From contig DATBLZ010000068.1 of assembly GCA_036555065.1 (NCBI GenBank), positions 1 to 13,674 of the forward strand: DNA of 13,674 nt, given 5' to 3'. The position numbers and the translations under genes were made by a program. Positions within the stretch are counted from its first letter, which is position 1. Each line of letters starts with the position of its first letter. The DNA is from DATBLZ01 sp036555065 (lineage in GTDB: Bacteria; Pseudomonadota; Gammaproteobacteria; Steroidobacterales; Rariloculaceae). This document shows, in pieces, positions 1 through 6,396 of the stretch. Below the pieces are notes generated by a model that was not told where the DNA came from, made no database searches, and was given only the letters and a program-made list of their open reading frames with translations.

Positions 1-754
1 CGGCGCCTTCCTTGGTGTCGAGCTCGGCTTCGCGGAGCGCCTCGCGGACGTTGCGGGGGTCCATCTGGTAACCCTTGCGGTCGCCGCTCGACGGCGTCGA
101 ATCGGCGGCGTCGCGAAACGGGCCGTAATAGGCGGACGCGTATTTGACCGCATAGGAAAGCAGAATGACGTTCGGAAAGCCCTCGGCATCGAGCGCGTCG
201 CGGATCGCCGCGACGCGGCCATCCATCATGTCCGAGGGCGCGACGACGTCGGCGCCGGCCTCTGCGTGGCTCAGCGCTGCGGCCACGAGCGGCGCGAGCG
301 AGGCGTCGTTGTCGACTGCGCCGTGATCGAGCACGCCGCAATGACCGTGATCGGTGTACGCACAGAGGCAGACGTCGGTCATGACGACGAGCGCATCGCC
401 GAACGCTTTCTTGAGCGCGCGCACGGCCGTCTGCACGGCACCGTTCGCGGCCGCCGCGGCCGCGCCGTCGGGCGTCTTGCCGCCGTCCTCGGGATGGCCG
501 AACAGCAAAACCGCCTTGATGCCGAGCGCGAGATCACTCTCGATCGCGCGCAGCAGATTCTCGACGCCGAGCTGGGCGATGCCCGGCATCGATGCGATGG
601 GCTCCTCGCCGCGCGCCTGCGGCAGCACGAAGTGCGGCATGATCAAATGCCGCGCGCGAACGTCCGTCTCGGCAACGAGGTCGCGCAAAGCCGCCGTGCG
701 GCGGAGGCGCCGCGGGCGCACGCGTCCGGGCGTCGTGATTTTCTTACTGGGCAT
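1..754 (-). CDS. hemB: Porphobilinogen synthase (delta-aminolevulinic acid dehydratase), 3' part cut by window edge
   Basis: HemB condenses two 5-aminolevulinate molecules into porphobilinogen in the cytoplasm. The visible part is 251 residues; the family is usually about 320-340, so roughly the last quarter lies beyond the left edge. Residues 126-140 hold the DVCLCxYTxHGHCG signature with Cys129, Cys131 and Cys139, the three-cysteine zinc site, so this is a zinc-type rather than magnesium-type enzyme. Lys204, in the segment KYASAYYGPFRDA, corresponds to the first active-site lysine. The second (Schiff-base) lysine, in the MVKPG motif, is outside the window. The start ATG (752-754) lies inside the end of hemD, an 11-nt overlap, and is preceded by GGAGG six bases upstream, which fixes the start. 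It is the last visible gene of the hemACDB operon. Identification is firm. Confidence 0.96.
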   Translation of the reverse strand, partial: MPSKKITTPGRVRPRRLRRTAALRDLVAETDVRARHLIMPHFVLPQARGEEPIASMPGIAQLGVENLLRAIESDLALGIKAVLLFGHPEDGGKTPDGAAAAAANGAVQTAVRALKKAFGDALVVMTDVCLCAYTDHGHCGVLDHGAVDNDASLAPLVAAALSHAEAGADVVAPSDMMDGRVAAIRDALDAEGFPNVILLSYAVKYASAYYGPFRDAADSTPSSGDRKGYQMDPRNVREALREAELDTKEGA

Positions 755-1484
755 TCATGGCCTCCAACAGACCCTCGAAGCTCGGCGTTCGCGATTCCGC
801 CGTAACGGCAATGCCGCGGGAGCGGGCCGCTGCCGTCGTCGAGGGACCAATCGTGAATACGCGTACGTCTGTGTCGAGATCGAACTGATTCGTGAATCCT
901 TGCACGGCCGACGGGCTTGCGAACAGGATTGTATCCACGCCGAGCGCAGACAGCGGCTGTTTGCGCCGGCGCTTGCGCGCGGGTTTCGTGCGATAGACGT
1001 CGAACCGCGTGCAACTTGCGCCGGCGAGCCTAAGGCTCTGCTCGAGCTCGGCCGAGGCGTTTGCCGCGACGGCGAGCAAGCAACGGCACCCGTGCTTGAA
1101 GTCCGGCAACGCCGCCAGACTATCGCCGAGCGCGGCCGCTGTTCCACGGCCGACGTGGTCGATACGTCCGAGTGTGGCAAGGGCTGCTTGCCCGGTTGCG
1201 CTGCCGACGGCGGCAATGCGCGTCTCGCGCCGCGCCGGCTTCGGGTTGAGCACGGCGTACGCGGCAACCCCGCGCCGCGACGTGAACACGAGCCAATCGG
1301 CTTCGGCCGCGGCGGCCGCGAGTCCCGCGCGGAGCCGCTCGGTGTCGATGCGCTCGGTCGTGATGCATGGATGGCTCACCGCTTCGGCGCCGCGGCGCGC
1401 AAGCTCCTCAGCCCATTCGGTGCTGTCTTCGCCGCTACGGGTGATGAGCACGCGCCGCCTTTCGAGGGTACCTGTGGTTTTCAT
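744..1484 (-). CDS. hemD: Uroporphyrinogen-III synthase
   Basis: HemD closes and inverts ring D of hydroxymethylbilane to give uroporphyrinogen III, the branch point to haem, sirohaem and cobalamin. The product is 246 aa, the usual bacterial length. The family is poorly conserved in sequence, but the expected landmarks are present: RRVLITR at the N-terminus, LVFTSRRGV around residues 65-73, YRT at 164-166, ILFASPSAV at 186-194 and IGPSTTAAARSRG at 212-224. The start is the ATG at 1482-1484, which overlaps the hemC stop as ATGA. An open frame reaches a few codons further upstream (to 1508) but would run into hemC, so the ATGA start is preferred. The position between hemC and hemB strengthens a call that sequence alone would leave weaker. 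Confidence 0.92.
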   Translation of the reverse strand: MKTTGTLERRRVLITRSGEDSTEWAEELARRGAEAVSHPCITTERIDTERLRAGLAAAAAEADWLVFTSRRGVAAYAVLNPKPARRETRIAAVGSATGQAALATLGRIDHVGRGTAAALGDSLAALPDFKHGCRCLLAVAANASAELEQSLRLAGASCTRFDVYRTKPARKRRRKQPLSALGVDTILFASPSAVQGFTNQFDLDTDVRVFTIGPSTTAAARSRGIAVTAESRTPSFEGLLEAMNAQ

Positions 1485-2395
1485 GCCGTTGCCATGATGG
1501 AGCGCCACGCGAGTTCGCCAAGGGCGCGAGCGTCGCGCCCGCGCGCGGTCGTCGTCAGCACACGGCCGTCGCGCTCGAGCATGGCCACGAGCTCGAAGCT
1601 ATCGCCGACTTTGGAGCAGTACGCGCCAAAGGCGATTTCGCAGCCGCCTTCGGCGCGCGCGAGCACGTCGCGCTCGGCTTCGACGGCGAGGCGACTCGGG
1701 GCATCGTCGAGCCGCGCGAGCGCCGCCATGACGTCAGGCCGGTCGCGCCGGCACTGCACGGCGAGCGCGCCTTGCGCGGGCGCGGGCACGAAGCGGCGCG
1801 GATCGAGCCTGAGGACCTTAAGCCCCGCGAGCGGCGCCTCGAGCACCGCGCTGCTCGCGCGCAGCCGCTCGATGCCGGCGGCCGCGAGCAGAATCGCGCC
1901 GTGAGCGCCGTTCTTGAGGCGCTTGATGCGCGTCGGTACGTTACCGCGCAGCGGCTCGACCTCGAGATCCGGGCGGAAGTGCTTGAGCCACACTCGTCTT
2001 CGCGCCGACGCCGTGCCGACGCGGGTGCCCGGGCTGAGCGGCAGCAGCGCGTCGCGATCCTCGGCGAGCGCGTCGGCGTTGACGACGAGCACGTCGGCGG
2101 CGTCGACACGGACCGGCACCGCCGCGATCACGAGCTCAGCCGGCGAGCGCGTCGGCAAGTCCTTGAACGAATGCACCGCGAGATCGATGCTGCCCTCGAG
2201 CACGGCTTGCTCGATCTCGCGGACGAAGACGCCCTGCGGACCGATCGAAGCGAACGAGGCGGCCGGTGCCAGGTCGCCGCTCGTGCGAATGATCGTAAGC
2301 TCCGTGGGGAGACCCGCGGCGGTGAGGCTCGTAGCGATCGTTTGCGCTTGAGCGCGCGCGAGATCCGAGCCCCGCGTGCCGAGACGCAGCGTCAT
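1481..2395 (-). CDS. hemC: Hydroxymethylbilane synthase (porphobilinogen deaminase)
   Basis: HemC polymerises four porphobilinogens into the linear hydroxymethylbilane on a covalently bound dipyrromethane primer. The product is 304 aa, close to the roughly 310 typical of the family. It opens with LRLGTRGSDLARAQA, the usual N-terminal motif. DLAVHSFKDLP (residues 71-81) carries the catalytic Asp79. VGTASARRR (126-134) and LRGNVPTR (149-156) are the substrate- and cofactor-binding arginine segments. EGGCEIAFGAYC carries Cys252, the cofactor attachment cysteine. The start ATG (2393-2395) overlaps the hemA stop as ATGA. The frame stays open upstream to 2848, but that stretch lies inside hemA and does not resemble HemC, so it is not used. 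The stop overlaps the start of hemD by four bases. Confidence 0.97.
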   Translation of the reverse strand: MTLRLGTRGSDLARAQAQTIATSLTAAGLPTELTIIRTSGDLAPAASFASIGPQGVFVREIEQAVLEGSIDLAVHSFKDLPTRSPAELVIAAVPVRVDAADVLVVNADALAEDRDALLPLSPGTRVGTASARRRVWLKHFRPDLEVEPLRGNVPTRIKRLKNGAHGAILLAAAGIERLRASSAVLEAPLAGLKVLRLDPRRFVPAPAQGALAVQCRRDRPDVMAALARLDDAPSRLAVEAERDVLARAEGGCEIAFGAYCSKVGDSFELVAMLERDGRVLTTTARGRDARALGELAWRSIMATA

Positions 2396-3723
2396 TGGCG
2401 TGTCTCTTTGAGCTCCGTGCTCCGTTTGAGCGCCGCACGCAGCTCGTCGGCGAATTCGGGCTCGAGGCCGCTCAAAAAAGCGTCGATCGAGCCTTCTGGG
2501 CCCGTGAGCAAGAGGCCGCGGAGCCCAAGACACGGGATATGCGCGAAGCGCCGCGCGAGCACCTCGCACCAGGTCTCGATCGCAACGCGCTCTTCGGCGC
2601 CCAAGTTTTTGAGCTCTTTCTTGAGCAGACGGTTGATGCCTTCCTGGGCCGTGCGCCGGTAGCGCTGCTGAAGGGCCCCGAGCAGCGGGCCGTAATGACG
2701 CTCCGCGAAGCGCTCTTGGAGTTTTTCGAGCGCCGCATCGACGTGCTCGCGCGCCTGCGCCGCTTCGGTCAGACGCGCGTTTCGATTGTGTTCGGCATGC
2801 GCGACGATTTCGTCGAGCCCGATGCGCGGAATCGCGAGCTTGCTGCACGCACCCGCGTCGATATCCGCAGGTACCGCCATGTCGACCATCAACGGCGCGC
2901 GGCCCGACGGTGCGCGTGCGGCGATGCGCTCGAGCGCCGGCTCGCGCAATATCGGCTCGGCCGCACCGGTCGCGGTCAAGAGCGCCTCGATGCCGCGTGG
3001 GTTCGTGCGAAACTCGTCGAGCGACTGCGCCGCGGCGCCGAACCGCGCTGCGAGGAGTTGGGCTTTCGCGAGCGTGCGATTGACGATGACGAGCGGAACT
3101 TTGAGCTCGTTGAGCGAGACGGCCGCGCGCTCGGTCATCGGCGAGACGCCGACGAGCGCCACGGTCCCGGGCGTCTCGGCGATGCGCTCGCGGATCCTGT
3201 CGACTGCGATCTCGGCGAGCGAGACGCGGCCGGCGCCGAGACGCGTCTCGCCGCGCACGCGGGCGGCGATCTTCAGGGCCTCCTCGAATACGAGATCGAG
3301 CGCGGGGCCGCTCAAGCCGAGCGCTGCCGAGCGCTCGTTCGCGGCGCGGACCTGGCCGACGATTTCAGTCTCGCCGACGCATGCCGAATCGAGGCCCGCG
3401 GCGATCAGAAATAGATGCTCCGCCGCGCCTTCGCCATGCCAAGCACGGAGCCGGCGTTCAGCCTCGCCGGGGGCGGCGGCGTGGCCCGTGAGGCAACGAA
3501 AAGCGGCGTCCCGCAAGTCCGTCGCCGCGGCGCCAATCTGCCGTGCGAACAAGAGCTCGACGCGGTTGCAAGTCGCAAGATAGGAGAGCTCGCGTAGACC
3601 ATGGGCCGCCGCGAATGCCTTGAGGCGCTCGGCGACGCCGTCCTCGGGCAACGTGAACTCGGCGAGCGACGTGGCGCTGCCTTGGCGCCACGAGATTCCG
3701 ACCATCCCCAGGTTTTCCAACAT
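2392..3723 (-). CDS. hemA: Glutamyl-tRNA reductase, divergent
   Basis: HemA reduces glutamyl-tRNA(Glu) with NADPH to glutamate-1-semialdehyde, the first committed step of C5-pathway tetrapyrrole synthesis. With the ATG at 3721-3723 it is 443 aa, near the family norm of about 420. A GTG at 3735 would add four residues. The catalytic cysteine is Cys52 in ATCNRVELLF. AWHGEGAAEHLFLIAAGLDS (94-113) followed by GETEIVGQV (117-125) matches the substrate-binding region, and the C-terminal helical dimerisation domain spans about 315-400. Two places are unusual. The N-terminal strand reads GISWRQGSATS where relatives have GxSHxxAP-like text, and the nucleotide-binding loop reads VALVGVSPMTERA (188-200) instead of the glycine-rich GAGEMG form. 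VIVNRTLAKAQLLAARFG (212-229) after it is normal. It is the first gene of the hem operon, and prfA is not downstream. Confidence 0.93.
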   Translation of the reverse strand: MLENLGMVGISWRQGSATSLAEFTLPEDGVAERLKAFAAAHGLRELSYLATCNRVELLFARQIGAAATDLRDAAFRCLTGHAAAPGEAERRLRAWHGEGAAEHLFLIAAGLDSACVGETEIVGQVRAANERSAALGLSGPALDLVFEEALKIAARVRGETRLGAGRVSLAEIAVDRIRERIAETPGTVALVGVSPMTERAAVSLNELKVPLVIVNRTLAKAQLLAARFGAAAQSLDEFRTNPRGIEALLTATGAAEPILREPALERIAARAPSGRAPLMVDMAVPADIDAGACSKLAIPRIGLDEIVAHAEHNRNARLTEAAQAREHVDAALEKLQERFAERHYGPLLGALQQRYRRTAQEGINRLLKKELKNLGAEERVAIETWCEVLARRFAHIPCLGLRGLLLTGPEGSIDAFLSGLEPEFADELRAALKRSTELKETRQ

Positions 3724-3744
3724 GCGCGCGCTCACTACCGTCCC

Positions 3745-3805
3745 CGGGCGGCTTCAGCCTCGTGGGACGGCTTCAGGCCTGTGGGAGCGGCTTTAGCCGC
3801 GATTC
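3745..3805. repeat. REP-like palindrome cluster, three degenerate units
   Basis: Three units follow each other with a 19-20 nt step: GGCTTCAGCC (3750-3759), GGCTTCAGGCC (3769-3779) and GGCTTTAGCCGCGATTC (3789-3805). Units two and three are preceded by GTGGGAC and GTGGGAGC. The last unit contains GCGGC-TTTA-GCCGC, a perfect 5-bp stem with a 4-nt loop. The same unit recurs at 11051-11103. This is the form of Pseudomonas and Xanthomonas REP elements, which RAYT-type transposases mobilise. The cluster fills most of the gap between the kinase stop and the hemA start, so it either lies in the hemA leader or separates two transcripts. I see no clear sigma-70 promoter in the gap. Confidence 0.82.
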
Positions 3806-3841
3806 ATACCAAGCCCGCGCCGCAACTGTGTCACGGGAGTG

Positions 3842-4912
3842 TCACAGCCCCGAGGCGCGCGTCACGACTTCCTCGATTGCGGGCAGTTGCGCGCGTACGG
3901 CTCGCGCGAGGGCGAGCTGGCCGCGGGTGCGCGCCTGGTTGTGCTCGCTCGCGGTTCTGAAGCGCTGCTGGTCCCAAGCGAAGTAGCGCTCGCGCAAGGC
4001 ATCCGTGCAAAACCTTGCGGCGAGCTCGACCGTGATTCTGAAGATCGCGCTCGGTATCGCCTCCCACTCCGCTGGCGTCAAGAGCCCTGCGCTGCCTGCC
4101 GCGTATCCTTCGATTGCCGCTCTGAACAACGCCAACTGGAACGTCGCATCGCTCGCGTCCTCGGTCTTGGGGTTGCACCACGAGCGGAAGGCATCGCCGA
4201 GCTCGAGAGCAATCGGCATGCGGGCGACGGTGTCGAGATCGATGAGACAGAGCGCGCGCTGACCGTCGGGCGCGAACATGACGTTCGAGATCTTCGGATC
4301 GCCGTGCACGATGCGAGCGGCGGCGTCCGGCGTGGCATCGATCTCCGCGGCGAGCTCGAGCACTGCGGTGCCGAGCGCAGCGACTTTCGCGAACGCAGAG
4401 TGCGCGCGATGCTCCTCGAGGGCTGCACGCAGTGTCGCGATATGCCGAGGCGTATCGTGCACGCCGAGACGGGTGCCGCGGAACGTGTGATCGAGATCGA
4501 CGAGCGCGCGATGGAAGACCGCAAGAATCCGGCCGGCCTCGCGCGCTTGCTCGACGTTGCGGAGGGCTTCGTAGCTCGTGCCTTCGATCGACGTCAGCAC
4601 GCGCCAGACGGCGCCGGCGTGCTCGTGCCAGAGCTCGTTCGAACGTGTAGGGATCAGGACCGGAGTCGCGAGCCCCTTGGCCTGCAGATGCCGCGTGACC
4701 GCGTCGATGTCGTAGTGGATGGCGGCCGGAAACACGGGGTTTACGCGCTGGAGCACGCAGGCCGCGCCGCGTGCGTCACGTGCCGACCAGGTTCGATTGA
4801 TGAGCCCGGTGCCGACGCGGCGCAGCGTCGTAGGGTCGATCGCGAATGCCGCCAAGACCGCCGGTGCAGGCGTCACGTCGCTCGCGAGTGGGTCCGTCAC
4901 GACGGGCATCAT
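3842..4912 (-). CDS. APH/NahK-like small-molecule kinase (phosphotransferase enzyme family)
   Basis: This is a protein-kinase-fold phosphotransferase that uses ATP to phosphorylate a small substrate. It is 356 aa from the ATG at 4910-4912, very near the length of N-acetylhexosamine 1-kinase (NahK). Seen in the sequence: a glycine-containing N-lobe loop GTGLINRTW (34-42), the strand CVLQRVNPVF (52-61) that resembles the NahK group, the catalytic loop HGDPKISN (203-210, with Asp205 and Asn210), and LIDLDT (223-228) for the metal-binding DFG-like site. The substrate cannot be read from sequence; an amino sugar or sugar is a guess, and choline- or homoserine-kinase-like activity is possible. The frame extends to a TTG at 4945 overlapping the upstream gene, but the ATG pair at 4909/4912 is preferred. 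Co-transcription with the upstream membrane-protein gene is likely (16-nt gap). Confidence 0.85.
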   Translation of the reverse strand: MMPVVTDPLASDVTPAPAVLAAFAIDPTTLRRVGTGLINRTWSARDARGAACVLQRVNPVFPAAIHYDIDAVTRHLQAKGLATPVLIPTRSNELWHEHAGAVWRVLTSIEGTSYEALRNVEQAREAGRILAVFHRALVDLDHTFRGTRLGVHDTPRHIATLRAALEEHRAHSAFAKVAALGTAVLELAAEIDATPDAAARIVHGDPKISNVMFAPDGQRALCLIDLDTVARMPIALELGDAFRSWCNPKTEDASDATFQLALFRAAIEGYAAGSAGLLTPAEWEAIPSAIFRITVELAARFCTDALRERYFAWDQQRFRTASEHNQARTRGQLALARAVRAQLPAIEEVVTRASGL

Positions 4913-4928
4913 AGCCCGCGGGCCGCGA

Positions 4929-5660
4929 TTACATCTCGTCGTCAAAATGCACGAGAATCCGACCCGTGCTATTGCTGCATTCTTCTTCGCTCAAGACACC
5001 GTCGGTACGCAGCCTATAGTGCTCGCGCATTTCCGCGCGCAAGAACACGGTCGTATCCTCGCCGATGTCGTCCTCGGCGTCGCCGATGGCGTTGATGATA
5101 TTGGGCAACAAGCTGCGCAATCGGCGAATGCGGCCGAGCCCCGCGGTCAAAGTCAGCGCGGCGGCGCGTCCATGCATCGTTCGAAACACGGTCTTCTCGT
5201 GACTCAAATAGACGAACAGGAAGAACGCAGCGAGGGCAACGGCGCCGGCAGCGACCGCTACGAGGATCGCAATCGAGCGTATGCTCGGAAGGACGCCGAG
5301 CGAGCCCGCGAGCGCGGCAATGCCCGCGAAGACCGCGGCGAACTTCAGGGTGCGCTTCGCGTAATGGCGCTTTTGCGCGGGGACGGGATCGAGGTAACGC
5401 AAGTTGATATTGTGTGTCCGCGTACGCTTCCCCCGGGTCTCGTCGAGCCGCAGGAAGCCTTCTTCGTAGAGCGTGATGCGCACATCCAAGCCGCGGAGCC
5501 GGTCGCGGAACTCGATTTTTTCCCGCACGGTCCGGGGCTCGGCTCCATCGACGGCCGTCTCGTCGCTCAGGTAAATGTGCTCGGCGCGCGACTCATCGAG
5601 GTCGCTCGGCTCGGCGGTGACGGTCTTTTGCGGAGGCGCAGGACGGGGTTCTTGAGTCAT
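4929..5660 (-). CDS. Uncharacterised two-TM membrane protein with possible PH-like and SHOCT-like parts
   Basis: I do not recognise a named family. From the ATG at 5658-5660 it is 243 aa. Residues 1-45 are polar and proline/acid-rich. Residues about 55-95 (VRITLYEEGFLRLDE and following, then THNINLRYLDPV) look like the edge of a small beta domain of bacterial PH type; this is inference. Two hydrophobic helices lie at about 106-126 and 128-151. VFRTMHGRAAALTL (158-171) looks like a second half of a PH-like fold. LRAEMREHYRLRTDGVLSEEE (207-227) resembles the short C-terminal SHOCT helix pair. Both termini are probably cytoplasmic. A GTG at 5729 would extend the N-terminus, but the added residues look unlike protein. 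It sits 16 nt upstream of the kinase gene. Confidence 0.75.
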   Translation of the reverse strand: MTQEPRPAPPQKTVTAEPSDLDESRAEHIYLSDETAVDGAEPRTVREKIEFRDRLRGLDVRITLYEEGFLRLDETRGKRTRTHNINLRYLDPVPAQKRHYAKRTLKFAAVFAGIAALAGSLGVLPSIRSIAILVAVAAGAVALAAFFLFVYLSHEKTVFRTMHGRAAALTLTAGLGRIRRLRSLLPNIINAIGDAEDDIGEDTTVFLRAEMREHYRLRTDGVLSEEECSNSTGRILVHFDDEM

Positions 5661-5784
5661 TCGAGCACTGCAGCGTCCGCACCCGACCGAAGGGATCGTC
5701 GGCCTTGCTGGGCGCGCGCGAGCCACCACTCTAGACCCGGGGGCAGCCCTGGGCCGTGAATATGGTCACACTTGGGCGTCAGTT

Positions 5785-5812
5785 TTGTGCTCGCCGGGAC
5801 CTGAGTTATAAA
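5785..5812 (+). promoter_or_regulatory. Candidate sigma-70 promoter for the DUF6491-like gene
   Basis: TTGTGC (5785-5790) and TATAAA (5807-5812) are separated by 16 nt, with an A/T-rich stretch unusual for this GC-rich window. The predicted start would fall about 35 bases before the ATG at 5854. The -10 box is good and the -35 box only fair. Confidence 0.45.
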
Positions 5813-5840
5813 GGAGACGGCCCCAGCGGCGTTGCCGCGC

Positions 5841-5845
5841 GGAGG
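5841..5845 (+). promoter_or_regulatory. Ribosome binding site that decides the start at 5854
   Basis: GGAGG lies eight bases before the ATG at 5854 but only two bases before an in-frame ATG at 5848, so 5854 is the better initiator. Confidence 0.65.
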
Positions 5846-5853
5846 GTATGCCA

Positions 5854-6366
5854 ATGAATCGAAAGAGTCTGTTAGCCGCTCAAGGGCTGCTCGTCTTCAC
5901 GGCTTTCGCCGGGGCCGGCGTAGCCGCCGAGAAGGAGGGCGAGGTCGAAGGTGAAGGTTTCGATCGGACTCCGGTCGACTGCATCAGCGTCAATCGGATC
6001 AAGCAAACGAAAGTCATCGATGATCAGACGGTCCTATTCGTTATGAACGGCGGCGTTTACCTATCGAACATCCTCACGAGGACTTGCCCGGGGCTCGGCC
6101 GCGAGAAGCGCTTCATGCACGAGACAAACGGGCGGCTCTGCGACATCGATACGATCACCGTTCTCGAGCAATGGGGAACTTCGTTCAGAAGTGGCTTTAC
6201 GTGCCAGCTCGGACAGTTCTACCCGATTACCGAGATCGAGGCGGACGAGCTCGTCCTCGGTCCCGAGGCCGCCGGAGAAGCGCCTGAGGTCGAAGTCAAA
6301 GAAGTCGAATTGCCGCCGGATGCGACTCCGCCCGACGCGGAGCCCGGCGCGAGCGAGGCGGAGTAG
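5854..6366 (+). CDS. Secreted DUF6491-like protein
   Basis: This is a 170-aa exported protein of unknown function. Residues 1-25 form a Sec signal peptide (basic MNRK, hydrophobic core, cleavage after VAA). An acidic linker (26-36) follows, then a compact domain of about 40-130 with the pattern DCISVNRIKQTKVIDDQTVLF, a glycine turn, LTRTCPGL, LCDIDTITV and FTCQLGQFYPI. This matches what I recall of the DUF6491 family. Four cysteines (43, 78, 96, 117) could form two disulfides in the periplasm. The last 35 residues are acidic and proline-rich, apparently disordered. It is a single-gene unit, ending 30 nt before the convergent ydgA-like gene. The exported character is firm; the family name is less so. 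Confidence 0.8.
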   Translation: MNRKSLLAAQGLLVFTAFAGAGVAAEKEGEVEGEGFDRTPVDCISVNRIKQTKVIDDQTVLFVMNGGVYLSNILTRTCPGLGREKRFMHETNGRLCDIDTITVLEQWGTSFRSGFTCQLGQFYPITEIEADELVLGPEAAGEAPEVEVKEVELPPDATPPDAEPGASEAE

Positions 6367-6396
6367 CCTACGCGCTGCCGGTCGCGACGCCGCTCG

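Larger units (their letters stand above)
5661..5853. other. Divergent intergenic region between membrane protein and DUF6491-like gene
   Basis: This is the longest stretch without a gene on the left half. It holds the plus-strand promoter candidate and ribosome binding site listed separately. On the minus strand no convincing promoter for the membrane protein was found. No convincing small ORF or RNA structure was seen. Confidence 0.5.

Noticed and set aside
354..1904. Long plus-strand open frame (516 codons) opposite hemB, hemD and hemC
   Set aside because: It is an antisense shadow caused by high GC; the translation is low-complexity Arg/Ala/Ser text, and the minus strand carries unmistakable Hem proteins.
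2396..2848. N-terminal extension of HemC
   Set aside because: It overlaps the HemA C-terminal coding region, and the ATGA-coupled ATG gives a protein of family length.
3745..3805. CRISPR array or tandem minisatellite
   Set aside because: There are only three units, of unequal sequence, with no unique spacers; the palindromic core matches REP elements found again at 11051-11103.
3839..5095. Plus-strand open frame of 418 codons opposite the kinase
   Set aside because: The opposite strand has intact kinase motifs; this frame has no domain, is rich in Arg and crosses gene boundaries.
6367..6396. Bidirectional terminator between the convergent DUF6491-like and ydgA-like genes
   Set aside because: The 30-bp gap has no convincing stem-loop and no T-run.
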